DNA of 64,000 bases from Epiperipatus broadwayi (taxonomy: Eukaryota > Onychophora > Udeonychophora > Euonychophora > Peripatidae). This document shows, piece after piece, positions 47,862 through 59,419 of this stretch. Position 1 is the stretch's first letter, and each line of letters starts with the position of its first letter. The notes below the pieces were generated by a model. It had not been told where the DNA came from. It did not search any database and saw nothing but the letters and a program-made list of their open reading frames with translations. A program made the translations under genes and the position numbers. Where the stretch lies: positions 6,706,506 through 6,770,505 of the forward strand of contig JAQFVV010006200.1 in assembly GCA_028023455.1 (NCBI GenBank), written 5' to 3'.

Positions 47862-48318
47862 GATGTCGTCTCTCTTTTTAGTAATAATTTCATCTTTTTT
47901 TCTTATTGCAGATATAAATTTCCTACCAATACTAAAATGTTATTTTACACTTTTGAAACTTTTATTCTTTTCTAGAGCGTTCCTTGCTAGTTCACAGTTA
48001 TACTTTCTTATATCATTTTCAACTCTTTTCCATACCATTTTACAAAATTTAAGGTATTCAATCTTTTTAACGCATCATTTTTGTATATTTTCATATTCCT
48101 TTTTTGCTTCATAAATTCTCTAGTCTCAGGTAGAAATTTTATTAATCAATTGTTGCTTCTTTTTACCAGCTATTTTTGTTGAAGTTTTTAAAAGTGTATC
48201 ACTTATTTTCTTATTAATTTTATTCAAATCTGAATCATGTTCAAAATCTACTAATACTTGAAACCGATTTGTAAGTTCTAATTTAAATTTATTAGAATGT
48301 TTCTGAAGATTAAGAATA
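47862..48318 (-). pseudogene. RTE ORF2, linker between endonuclease and RT
   Basis: Read with a few stops: NKINKKISDTLLKTSTKIAGKKKQ, then EYLKFCKMVWKRVENDIRKY, then ISAIRKKDEIITKKRDD leading into the RT frame. The basic helical composition is that of RTE linkers. Confidence 0.7.
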
Positions 48319-48732
48319 TCAACTGTAAATATTGTTTTTTCTTAATAATTTTTGTCTCTCTAGTTTTGCATTAACATGTATCTTATATCTTACTAATTGA
48401 CGATCACTTCCCATGTTAAATTTATTAAGAACATTACAATCTTGAAATATGTATTTTCTGTTAGTCAAAATATAATCCAATTCTGCTGTATCTTCATTTG
48501 GATGCTTCCATGTCCATTTCCTTTTAACTTTTTTCAAAAAATAATTCATAATATAAAGTTTTCCTTTTCCTGCAAACTCCACAAGTCTATGTCCTCTCTC
48601 ATTTCTATTACCACATCCAAAATTACCTGTATCATTCTCATCTTTCATTTGTTTACCAATTCTAGCATTAAAGTCTCCTATAAGAATTTTAAAATGTTGT
48701 TTACTCTGATCAAAAGCCTTTTGTACATCCAT
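48319..48732 (-). pseudogene. RTE ORF2, APE-like endonuclease C-terminal half
   Basis: 137 codons with ILIGDFNARIG (the GDxN metal and phosphate site), GCGNRNERGHRLVEFA, WTWKHPNEDTAELDYIL and GSDRQLVRYKI. In active enzymes the last block is SDH. Here the histidine is replaced by arginine, so the nuclease would be inactive. The N-terminal half with the first catalytic glutamate is missing. Confidence 0.85.
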
Positions 48733-48770
48733 ATAAAAATCTCCTACTACTTCATAATAAAAAATAGGTA

Positions 48771-50834
48771 AGTAATATTTTAGCTAATATGCACCTTTTA
48801 AATTTATTTTTAGTGCACTTTATTATTGAATATTATTAAAGTTTGTTTATAATTCTGTAATAAATAAAACTTTTATCTTTTTTGGCATAAATCTTGACAT
48901 TTTATAATATGACTAAAACATTGTTTTTATGACATCATCACCATCCTGTTCTGTCTGTAACATTGCAAAATGGTCACTTTTAAAAAAGGCAAACATTTAA
49001 AAATAAATAAATGTCAATTATTTGTTAAAGATTATTACAATAAATAGTCACTTAGTGGTAATAAATTGACTATAATTTATAGTGAATACTTATATAAAAT
49101 TTTCCATGTGAGTGAATAAAAATATATTCTAAAAATAAAATAAATAATCATATAATTAGTTGTTTGGAAGAAAATAGGACACTTAATCACTTCAGCACAT
49201 CTTGAGCATAGTAAGTTTATTATAATGTCTAAACTAATATTTTTTCATTTTGATTACATAGTTAAGAATTGATTTTGGAAACTTAAATTCTGAATCTACC
49301 AATTTGCTAAATACATAGACCCACATATCAACATATTGGTGGTAGCCATGTAACACTGATGTTCAACTTGTGTTCTCTTTTTTCTTTTTCTGAAGTTAGA
49401 ATAATTATATTTTATACAAATTATAAATTATTTCAGTAATTGAAAACTTCATAATGACAACCTTTTGTATTTTTGCTTTTACTATTATTAATAAACAAAT
49501 TATTAACAACTTTACAAAGTATTAAGCAAAAAAAAAAAAAACCAACTTAATATTGTGATTTTGAATTTTTAAAATATTGAAACAATTTGCATTTTATATT
49601 TAAAAAAAGCTATTATATAAACATTGTAAAGATAAGCATATGTTTAATTAATGAAGAATGTTATAAATATCTGTTGTTGTTTTTTTTAAAAAAAAAGTTT
49701 TGCTGTATTTTGAAAATTATGTTATTAATATTGTTTATGAAAAATAACATATCAAATAAAAATATTTTTATATTGAATACAAAAGTTTATCTCAGAATTT
49801 ATAATAAAAAAGCATATTTTGATTTAAAATATGTTATTATATAATTAAAAATTTTTTTTTATCATATTATATCAACAATCCTTATCAAATATATAATCAA
49901 CCATAAATTCCAACAGCTAACTGGTTATTATATGTAAAATTACATTACAATAGCCCTCCTGCTAACAAACTAATTGAATATAAACAATCTGTTGCCAAGA
50001 CAACTCTATATTCCTATGATTATATATAGGTTTGACATTCTATTGGATTGTTTAAGTATGAGATCTATGCTGATATAGTTTAAATAAAATTATAAAATAG
50101 ATCTAGAATATTGTGTATATGTGTGTTTGCTTGGGGAAGGTATGTAAAATATTTTTTAATAGTTCCTCTAACAACCTCCAAAAATGAACATGTAAGAAGA
50201 TATTTTACACCAGGTTGACCAATTGCCTACTGAAGATAGCTTTAGTGATTTTTTCATCCTTGTTTACTATCTAATTAACTGAAGCTAGATAGTCATTCTG
50301 ACCAATGATTACATGTCTGTGATGATGATTTAGATAAAAATAAAATCTTAAGTATGTTTTTAATGTGAAAAGCAATTTTTATTGAATTCAAACTACAAAT
50401 ATATATATATTACACTTTGATTTATAGATGTCAAACTTAATTCAATCACAACCTTGATATAAATCACTTCAAATAAATACATTAATGATTAATACTAATT
50501 ATTTATTAAACTATAAATTATGCATAGTATGGATACAAACTTTGAACTCAGCTAAGATGGAAATTTTTTTAAAAAAAAATTAACATAACACATGGGGTAA
50601 CTTAACTATTTTTTTTTCCATGTGCAATATATTTTTAGAATATACTTATAACTTGCACTCTATCACATATTTATTTGATGATTAAGAAATACCAAAAAAA
50701 AAAAAAACGTGATGAAGACATATGTAAGAAAATTGTGATAGCTGAGCAATGCTGTTCAACATGAATTGCATATTGGCATCATGACTTTAGCCCATATGTT
50801 TCAAAAATATGTGATGTAAAAGTTTTAAGTACAA
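48771..50834. other. AT-rich stretch, nothing recognised
   Basis: No supported element. The plus frame at 49587 is composition-driven. AT dinucleotide run at about 50400. Confidence 0.4.
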
Positions 50835-50888
50835 CTATCTATCTATCTATCTGTCTATCTGTCTGTCTGTCTGTCTGTCTGTCGGTCG

Positions 50889-50981
<93 letters not shown>

Positions 50982-51047
50982 TCTATCTATCCATCTATCC
51001 ATCCATCCATCCATCCATCCATCCATCTATCTATCTATCTATCTATT
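50835..51047. repeat. Compound tetranucleotide microsatellite
   Basis: About 210 bp of TCTA, then TCTG, with one TCGG interruption, then TCTA, TCCA and TCTA blocks. No coding meaning. Confidence 0.95.
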
Positions 51048-51735
51048 AGATACATCTTTTCTAGTATAGTAAATAATATAAAAACACTATAACAGATAAT
51101 AAAGTATAAATTAATCTAAAAACTAAGTATACATTTTATGCTTTAGCATCTTAATTATGGTTACCAAAAAAAAATATTTCACTGTTAAACCTTGCAAAAT
51201 CCATTTTTTATTCATTTGAATACTAGTGGCTTTCTGTTTCATCTAGTGTTCATTTCCCCCAATAAAACAAGCAACTTTTGTTTTCTGTTATTTTTTTTCA
51301 CAAATAACCTCAATAATATTTGGATTAAATCCATATTCATATTTCTTGTCATGATTACAAAATGCAGATAGAGTTGTAAAATTAATTTCATTTTTTTGAG
51401 TCATTCTTGTCTTCAAATTTGCTTTAGTTCCCCCAAATATATATATTAACAAATTATTAATATCACACTATAATTTGTTTACAGCATACAAAAAACACAA
51501 CAAATCTACTATATTAATTCCAATTCAATTATTTACTCTTTCATTGGATAATTTTTATAGTAAGAATTCATTCTTTTATTTATATAAACAAAACTGTTTT
51601 AACAATAGCAACACTTTTTATACTGTAGCGCCATCTTATATTTGATTTATTTTTTGTGCTGATATGGCTGCTTTGTTCTGCAAGTTAAGTTAAAATTTAC
51701 ATTTTTTAAAAATTTATCCATAGAATTTCATTGCT
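51048..51735. other. AT-rich stretch, nothing recognised
   Basis: No supported element. Confidence 0.4.
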
Positions 51736-52194
51736 ACAAAAATGGTTTGCTTACTGTGTGGAGGTAGAGAGAAAATTGGGGGAAAGAGAAATAGATTTAA
51801 TTGGATTTGGAAAGATTGGGTATAATATTAATGTTTGTAAAGTGTTTCATTATGCCATTTTTAATATAAAAGTAAAAAAAAATACTTTTTGTTGTGGGGT
51901 GTTACTGTACAGAGGCTTTATAACTAAGTTGTATGTAAGATTAGTTGGTTTTTAGCAATTTTGCTACTAAAGAATTTTTTAATTTAAGAAAGAAAGTGAT
52001 TTATTTGAAAAAGAAAATAATATTTTGAGGCCTAAGGTTGGCAAACATGTGTTTATCGATCACCATTGAAAGAAAGGTTTTTCTCCTTTTGTATAAAGGG
52101 ATTTGTAGAGTATTAGAGAAAGCATAAAGTTAAATATAAAGTAGGGAACTTGAAAAATAAGAAATATATATTGCATTTGTATCCCACAGTGTAT

Positions 52195-53100
52195 ATATTA
52201 TGGTTAGAAAGGAAATACATGTGCTGTGGTAGAGTGTACCATATGTGATGAGATTTATCATTTGAAATAAGACTAGGAAAGATGTAATAGGATTATGTAC
52301 ATCATGCATAAATGTGATAGAAGAGGTGAATAAATTGTTTTTAAGGGTATATAGTTTAAAGAGAAGTTCAGGAGAAATGGAATAAAATGTAGTCGAGGAA
52401 GATAGAATTGAATATGTGTTTAGTGGAGTGATAAGGGATATAGATGACAAGATAAGTAGTGCAATGGATATAATTAGTCAAAGAATAAGTAAGATAGAAG
52501 AAGAGGTAAATGATATAGAAACAAAATTAAAATTGTTAGAGACAAAGTGTAAGCAGATTAAGGAAATAATGAATAGAAATGATAAGGAAAAAGTAGATAA
52601 GGAAGTTCAGAAGGTAAAAGAGAATGTTATGCATAACATAGGGAAAGTAAACTGAGACAGTATTAATAGATTCTCTAATTAAAGGATGTGGAGATGTAAT
52701 TACGTGGAAAAATAGAAACAAATAAGTAAGAATATGTTTGTCTGGAGCTAGTATTAGGGATGTTATAAATAGGATAAAGAAATGAGAGTAGAGGCTGTGT
52801 ATTATGGTAGAAACAAATAATTTGTCAGAGACATTGGAGAGAGTAATGGATGAGTACATAAAATTGATTAATAATTTGAGTAAGATTAAAGAAAGAGTAA
52901 GAATAGTTTGATTATTACCAAGATTCGATAATAGGTATAAGTTAGAAACTGCATTCTATAAATGAGAGATTGAAAAAATTATGTGAGAGATATGATGTTA
53001 TGTTTGTGGATGTGTGGTATCTTTTTATTAGTAAGAGGGAGTTATATAGTAAAGATGAATTGTACTTAGAAAAACAAGGAAGTTAAGTATTAGGGAGTTT
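52195..53100 (+). pseudogene. ORF1 relic: PHD-like finger, coiled coil, SGNH-esterase-like domain
   Basis: Near 52235 CTICDEIYH and, after a frame change, GLCTSC are the remains of a C-x2-C..H..C-x2-C PHD-like finger. 52416-52655 is an open frame with heptad-like ISKIEEEVNDIETKLKLLETK, a coiled coil. Then IDSLIKGCG (block I of SGNH hydrolases, normally GDSx), GASIRDV (block II), IMVETNNLSETLE (block III, normally GTNN) and DVWYLFISKRELYSKDELYL (block V, where the histidine of DxxH is Y). The catalytic Gly-Asp-Ser glycine and the histidine are changed, so the domain is inactive. ORF1 esterase domains are thought to act in the retrotransposon particle or at membranes. Confidence 0.65.
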
Positions 53101-53124
53101 GATTTATAAAAAAGGTACTCATCT

Positions 53125-54271
53125 TATAGCTAAAGACACCGTTCTATGGTGCATTTTTCGTGCTAAACCACATAAAAATGCTGTTTTCCGTGGCTGACAC
53201 GTTCGAACCCGCGTTTTCTATAATACAACTTTTTTGTTGTGCTACAGAATGCAGGCTGCTATGTCGCATCACAGTACAGCATGTATGTCACTAAGCAGCA
53301 ATTACATTTTCCGAATTCGCACAGTTTATAAAATAATTATGGCTTGATGAGAGAGTTTGTATTTGAATTGTATTGAAATGTTGTTTTCATTGGATTTTTT
53401 TTTATTTTAAACTATTGAAATGTTCAGATTTTTTAAAACAATAATTATAAGACTTTTTACAACGTACTATATTGAACTTTTATTTGGGTAAATGTTAAAT
53501 ATCTATGTTTTTATTGAGTTGCAATTAGGTAATATGTCAAGTAACGTACTGTTGGTAACATTCCACGAGACAAAGAATATTCTACCATCTGTATATTTTT
53601 GAAGTAAAAAAGAGTGGTATGAAAAAAATATCCAGTAAGAAAAGTCCAAATATACAGGTTTTTTTGTAAATGTAATAAAAAGCAAATATTATAAACGTTT
53701 AATAAGTGAAGAAGACATTTGTATGTGTTTGTTGTTGTTTAAAAAAGTTTGAGTTTCTTTCTTCTGTCCGAGTATGCTTACGATTTGAATTTTTTTATTT
53801 TAGCATTACAAACAAACAGAACACTAACCCTAAAACTAACCCTAAACCTAACCCTAAACTAACCCTAAAACTAACTCTAATACTAACCCTAAAACTAACC
53901 CTAAACTAACCCTAAAACTAACTAACAACTTTTACTTTTATTACGATTATTATTATTTAGTCGTAACACAAGTAAAAAAAATCCGATAGAAAATTGATAA
54001 AAAAAAAAAAGCCGTAACACAATTTAAAAAGTATACTATATAAAAAACATGAATCAAATTGTAATTTGTTGATTTTATTTTACATTTATTATTATCATTT
54101 AAATTGTATACGTTAATAAAAAATAATATTTAAAAAAAACGATTTTGTTTTGTTTTTATTTTCGCATTACAAAAAAGCACAGAAAAATTATTAAAATCAA
54201 TGGCCCTTGAATGTTCATATTTTATAGTTTTACCGTGAAAACGGTGCCATCCAATGGCATCTTTAGCTATA
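53125..54271. mobile_element. TIR element of 1.15 kb inserted in the non-LTR element
   Basis: The left end TATAGCTAAAGACACCG and the complement of the right end TATAGCTAAAGATGCCA match at 12 of the first 12 and about 21 of 28 positions. The junctions read TATA on both sides, consistent with a TA or TATA target. No transposase frame, so it is non-autonomous. It contains a B-box-like GGGTTCGAAC on the minus strand (about 53194-53203) within a tRNA-like stretch, and a telomere-like array. Confidence 0.75.
53818..53935. repeat. Telomere-like minisatellite (AACCCTAA type)
   Basis: About ten units of CTAACCCTAAA and ACTAACCCTAAA form, with variants CTAACTCTAA. Units vary between 11 and 13 bp, so it is not a simple 6-bp telomere repeat. 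It lies inside the TIR element. Confidence 0.85.
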
Positions 54272-55200
54272 ATACAAGCACCATAAAAATATTATAGTTT
54301 GGGAAACTTATAAAAAGGGTAAGATTTTAATTTACAGCATTATTAAAAAGAAGAAGAATGAATGGGATGTAAGAAATGAACAAAGGGTAGCTGATTTGAA
54401 TATAAATGTTAGATGTGGAGAACGAATGTGTCTATAAAATTAATGGCCAGCAAGTTACTTACAAATATAATGGAGAAAAAAAAAAAAAGAAATTTATAAA
54501 AGAGTAGTCAGGAAAAAAAAATGTTAAAATTGCAAATTTGAATATGCAAGGTGGTAGGAGACCAGAAAAGGGGTTGGAATTAAACAAAGCAGTTCAAAAT
54601 GAAGATCTTGAGATATTAGCAGCAGTGAAAACACGCTAAGAGAAGAAGAAGAACCTATATTAAAAGATGTGGTATGGCAGGGTATAAAGAAAAAAGAAAA
54701 AAAAGGATGGTGATATAGGAATTATGTCAAAAATATTTAAATACTGTTAAGTATCAAGAACATTTGTGGTTTGAAATAAGGTTAGGAAAACAAGAATGGA
54801 TGGTGACTATAGTCACTGGAGTTATTAAAAGTATAATAGAGTGGAATAGTAGCATATATAAGTACCTAATTAAGGGTATACAGAGTTTCAAAGTAAAGGG
54901 GAAGAGAATAATGGTTATAGGGGATATGAATGGGCATATTGAAGAAATTGATGATGTAGATATTAAGAATGGACAGGTTTTGAAGAATTTTTGTCAGAGA
55001 GTGAATTTGAGCATTAAAAATTTATCAAGTATTTATGAAGGACATTACACATGCTCTAGAAATAATATATTTCATACAATAGATTATGTATTAGTAGAGA
55101 AAGAGAGAATGAATAAATTATGAGAAATTAAAGTGTTTGATAATGAAGAGAGAGTATGTAATAGTGATCATAATATCTTTGTAATATAAATGGTTAGTAA
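54272..55200 (+). pseudogene. ORF2 relic: APE-like endonuclease
   Basis: KIANLNMQGGRR then DLEILAAVKTR (motifs I and II, where the usual TET glutamate has become K) are at about 54526-54640. The 54764-55123 frame has KRIMVIGDMNGHIEE (GDxN block), YTCSRNNIFHTIDYVLV and, after a frame change at 55123, CNSDHNIF (the SDH block, histidine present). The order is that of non-LTR endonucleases. One catalytic residue is lost and several stops are present. Confidence 0.75.
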
Positions 55201-55999
55201 TGTGGTGAAGAATAATAGTAAAAGTAGAAAGAATAGTGAAAGATGTGGATGGAAAATGAATGATAAGAATAGTTAGAAGAATATAAAATAAAAGTAGATA
55301 TCATGGAAGAGTTTGTTGGAGATGAATATAAGGACTGGTGAAGTAGAAAAAGTGGCAAATAGAGTTTTAGGTGAGAATATTCAGAAGAATAAAAGAAATA
55401 GAAAATTGAGAGTTAGTAAAAGTGTAAAAGAGAGGGTAAAAACATGCAGAGAATATAAGTGTGCTATTAAAAATATAGAAAGTGAAAAAGATGTTAATGT
55501 TAAATGGGAACAGCATTTAAAAAAGGAATTGGCTAAAATAAATAATTATATAGAGAAAATGAAATTAAATATTAAATTGTTGGATATTAATAAAAGTGGA
55601 AGAGATGGCAGTAAAAAAAATTGGCCATATATTAAAAAAAGAAATGTAGGGAAGAGAGAATTAGTATTACTAAATGATGATGGAATAGGCTATAGCTCTA
55701 GAGAAGAATTGGAGACCATTTTAAATAAGTGATATAAAAATGATTTTAGATGTGAGGGGCAAAGTGTTAGCAAGCATGAAAACATATAATAAGAATATTA
55801 GGTTTATAAAAAATGAATTGAATGAGGCAGGGAAGAAATTGACAAATAAAAAGGCAAAAGGTTTAGATAGATGAGCAGCAGAGATGATGATGAATTTAGA
55901 AAACTATCATGTTTTAATAAGATCATACAGAAGAGAGATTTTCAAATGGCAGGAATAATACAAGAGTAAGGTTACTATTTAAAGAGAAGGATAAGCTCA
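55201..55999 (+). pseudogene. ORF2 relic: linker to RT
   Basis: An open frame at 55313-55732 is lysine- and glutamate-rich (VKERVKTCREYKCAIKNIESEKD). The next part gives KKLTNKKAKGLDR (the KAxGxDG block) at about 55838-55872 and then stops. No other motif. Confidence 0.6.
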
Positions 56000-56600
56000 T
56001 AGAAAGTTAAACAATTATAGACTGATAGTGATAACATCAGTGTTATATAAAGTTTCACTTGTATAATGACTGGAAGGGTCATAAAGTGGATGGAAGAAAA
56101 TAATATAGTGGAAGACATGCAAGCAGGTTTTCGATCAGATAGGTGTATAAGAGATAGTTTGTTTGTAGTTAGACAATTTGTGGATATGATTAGGAATACA
56201 GAGAGACAGTTATATACGGTTTTTATAGATATAAAGCATATGATAGAGTAAATAGAAATACATTATGGGTAAGTTTAGTAAATTTGGCAATGAATGGAGC
56301 TTTAGTGCATCTTATTAAGAGATTGTATGAAAATAGTTATTATACATATCAATTAGGAAATATAGAATCAGTTAAAGTTAAAAATGGGGTAGGACTAAAG
56401 CAAGGATGCACTGTATTGCCTACTTTGTTTTTGTTATACTTGAGAGAAATTGAGAGAGCAATAGAAACACTAGGAAGAGGGCTAGAGATACTATTAATAG
56501 GTGATGAGGGAGTAAATACATTATTGGGCTTTTTTATTTGTGGATATCTTCTTGTGCACAGAAAGTAGAGACGATGTGAAAGTTATACCAAAGGCATGTG
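56000..56600 (+). pseudogene. ORF2 relic: reverse transcriptase palm, catalytic box lost
   Basis: Blocks in order: LYKV and then EDMQAGFRSDRCIRDSLFVVRQFV, LYTVFIDI followed after a one-base deletion by KAYDRVNRNTLW (first aspartate block), LIKRLYENSYYTYQLG, GLKQGCTVLPTLFLLYL, and LLIGDEGV where the FADD box should be. The catalytic DD has become DE and the frame ends soon after, so the enzyme is dead. Confidence 0.75.
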
Positions 56601-56984
56601 CAAGAGTAGGGAAAAAGCTAATGATTAAATTTAGTGAAGAGAAATCAAAAATGATGATAAATATTTGGGAAAGAATTTTTATTGGAGGGTATACAATTAA
56701 ATGTGCTGAATAGGTATGACTATTTGAGAATTGTCTTAAGTAATCAGAGAAATTGCTTGAATGAATGGAAAAAAATTGATAAATGAAGAAAAGAAAGAGA
56801 CTGATAAAGAAATTAACAGTGTTTTTATATAATAAATATGATATAGCTAGAATTGTTATGGAAGGGAGTGACAGTAGCAGGATTAACTTGTGATAACAAG
56901 GCATTGTGGGTTAGTAAAGGAATATTACAATACTTAGAAAAAGTACAAAGAGAAGTAGGATGACATGCATTAGATACAGATGTG

Positions 56985-57830
56985 TGGATGGCAAAGGAGG
57001 CAATTTAGAGAGAAATGGAATGATGAAGTTTTTATATGAGAAATGCAAAAAGCAAAATGAAAACGTTTGGTAGATTGCAGCTCATGGATAATAGGAGAAT
57101 AGGCAAAATAGTATTTAATTGGGTTATGAGTACAGAGCAAGCAACAAGATGGTTGAGGAAAGTATTATGGTATGCAGAAGATTTAGATAAAGGATTTATG
57201 TCAGTATACTTATATAAAAGATGGGATGATTATATTAGGAGAATTGTTAAGTGTTATAGTGGTAAGGAGTGGGATAGAAGAATAGATGCATTAATAAAAA
57301 ATAGGGAGATGGAGAACGAGTATGGAGAGTAAAAACAGTTTAAATATATATAGAAGTAAATAGAATATTGAGTGTGAGTTAATTTATGATAATAGCAAGG
57401 AAAGTAGTTTATTGTTTAAGGCTTGAACATAGAAAAATATGGGTGTGTTAGTGTCTGCAAGTTATGTAAGGAAAGCATAGAAAATATTAGGCATCTATTA
57501 ATTGAATTTAAATGCCTGCAAGCAGAAAGGGTGAAATTGTGAGAGAATAAATATAAATTTAGTGAATGTACAGAAAGTTAGTTCTTGGTTTTTATGCAGG
57601 GTTTGGGGAAAGATAGGGGGATTTAGATATAAAGGCCATAGAGTTGACAAAGATTATGTTGTGGAATTGGGTTGGAGCAAGATAGTGAAGAATATGGAGA
57701 AAATTTAGGGTTGGGAATGGAAGGGGAAGGTAAAGTGGCTAACAGGTTTCTCTGGGCATTGTGGCTGAGAGATTTCTGATTCCAATAAAGGAGAAGCCAT
57801 GGTACATTACATCATATCACAACAGCTTGT
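56985..57830 (+). pseudogene. ORF2 relic: C-terminal zinc-knuckle region and 3' end
   Basis: 57036-57332 is open and matches 4613-4912 closely (RNAKSKMKTFGRLQLMDNRR, then VSVYLYKRWDD-like). The rest is broken: CKLCKES, IENIRHLLIEFKC with the last cysteine context changed, and the 3' UTR and tail. The copy at 4586 has this region unbroken. Confidence 0.8.
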
Positions 57831-58367
57831 GTAAGTATAAAGAAAAGACAATCATTAGATGTTTTAATGTTTCATAGTTGTTTTATTTAAACATTAAATA
57901 AATATTAAAATGAGATTTTATTATATCAACTATTCCTAACTTTAACCTTATAATGTCTAGTATTTGTCTTTTCATGATCTGAATTTATATTATTAATAAA
58001 AAAAATTAAAATGTTATGGTTCTTTTAATTCAATGCTGTTTAATTTCTTTTTTCTCAGTAATTGTAACTCAATGTAAACACGTTTGCCATGTCTCCACGA
58101 TATGACGAACATGTTTAGTAAACACTGAGTTATAATTTTTTTAGTCTATTTTAAATAATAGCATGTTATTTCATTTTTGAGTTTGAGTCTTTCTACTTAA
58201 TTAAATTATTAGTTTCAATACAGTCTTTAATGAGTATTCTCATAATAGTAAGGCATAAGCATAAAAAATTGAATCGTATAATTAATTACACATAAGTGAA
58301 TTTGGCCACAATTTAAAATCAATTCATAAAAATTTATATTAAATTTATTAAGCACAAGCAGATAATA
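57831..58367. other. AT-rich stretch, nothing recognised
   Basis: No supported element. Confidence 0.4.
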
Positions 58368-58616
58368 TAATAAAAACATGAAAGGCTGAAACCTTTGACT
58401 GATGTGCCTTAAAAATGCTTAAGCGACAGCCAATCAGATGTAATAATGACTGCATGTGGAATTGAGAGTTCTGGTAGATCCATCTTTTTCTCATATTTCT
58501 GGCTTGTGTTTTTAAATTGAGAGTTCCATATGCAGTCCTTATTACAACTGATTGGCTGTCACTTAAGCATTTTTAAGGCGCATCAGTTAAAGGTTTCAGT
58601 CTTTCACGTTATTAAA
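58368..58616. mobile_element. Palindromic MITE-like element
   Basis: Arms of about 100 bp are near-perfect complements ('gctgaaacctttgactgatg' against its partner at 58575-58603, 'cgacagccaatcaga' against 'ctgattggctgtc'). The loop is about 40 bp. It contains no coding and no clear target duplication. Confidence 0.75.
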
Positions 58617-58619
58617 AAT

Positions 58620-58974
58620 TTATATTATAAGCATACATCTCATATTGATTCAGTTAAAAAAATATTAACATTAAAATTTACAACCTCTATAAGACATATT
58701 AATGACAATAAATGTAATTATTTGATGAAGATATACCATACAGAAAAGAAAGATAAGAATACTATTGTTCATAATATTTAAATACCTGATAGGCTTAATA
58801 AATTATTTTTAGTAAATACTAGCTATAATATAATAAAGAAATATTATAAGAAATTTTGGCAAAAAATATCTGTACATAAAGTTTTAAATTACTTAGCTTT
58901 AAAACCTTCATGGAAATTAAATAACTTTTTTAATCTTCTAAATATTAATTTTAGGGATTACATTAAGAAATGAT
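58620..58974 (+). pseudogene. Unrecognised coding relic, one stop
   Basis: One frame of about 118 codons is interrupted by a single TAA at 58779. It includes IRHINDNKCNYLMKIYHTE, IPDRLNKLFLVNTSYN and HKVLNYLALKPSWKLNNF. The length of the frame across such AT-rich DNA is more than expected by chance, but the composition is lysine- and asparagine-rich and I know no match. Confidence 0.3.
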
Positions 58975-59385
58975 GTGTAAGATTGATATTCTTTTCAAAA
59001 ATAAACCAAATTTCAGCCAATTTGAAATAAGTTTTAAATATTAAATCCTATATTTTTAAATTATGTTATGTTCCATTTATAAAATTATTTCTCTAACCAA
59101 AAATATATATAAGAAAAAACAACAACAATGTTTTCTGTTATTCAGGTCTCTAAATTAGAATTTGCTTTACATGCATCCGATAATTAAACTAAAATTATTA
59201 AAATACATATAAACTGCAATTAGATAAATATTTTATCTGCTATTAATTTGCAGTAGTTAATTATTTTTGAAATAAACCATTAAATTTTATTTTGTTTTAC
59301 ATCTCTTATTGATAAGTTTTATTAAAATGATTTTGGATTTAAGTGTTTTATATTTTATCAGCGCATATACACACAAAATACCTTT

Positions 59386-59419
<34 letters not shown>

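Larger units (their letters stand above)
46275..48770 (-). mobile_element. RTE-clade non-LTR retrotransposon, 5' truncated
   Basis: On the minus strand, in order: endonuclease C-half, a lysine-rich linker, RT, thumb and C-terminal region, a short UTR and a (TGA)n tail at 46278-46292. The absence of a long UTR and the trinucleotide tail are typical of the RTE clade. It starts inside the endonuclease, so it is a truncated insertion. Related fragments lie at 15089, 37150 and 61727. Confidence 0.9.
51736..57830 (+). mobile_element. Nearly full-length but broken non-LTR retrotransposon (split by a TIR element)
   Basis: In order: a start region with a CLLCGG cysteine pair (51743), a PHD-like finger, a coiled coil, an SGNH-esterase-like domain (all ORF1), an inserted TIR element (53125-54271), an APE-like endonuclease, a linker, an RT, and the C-terminal zinc-knuckle region ending in the CATCACATCA-type tail. 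Removing the insert joins ORF1 end and the ORF2 leader. Frameshifts and stops occur every 100-400 bp. A PHD plus esterase ORF1 is known from CR1-like elements, but the RT and C-terminal zinc knuckle do not look like CR1, so I leave the clade open. Confidence 0.8.

Noticed and set aside
47860-48771. Long hydrophobic plus-strand frames (47860-48114, 48397-48771)
   Set aside because: Shadows of the minus-strand RTE element.
50835-51047. CRISPR-like or other functional array
   Set aside because: Pure tetranucleotide repeats with no spacers.
53818-53935. True telomere or chromosome end
   Set aside because: Internal, short, irregular unit length, and enclosed in a TIR element.
58395-58450. CTGATGT in the MITE as a fourth hammerhead family
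   Set aside because: No GAAA block at the correct distance and no helix I pairing around it.
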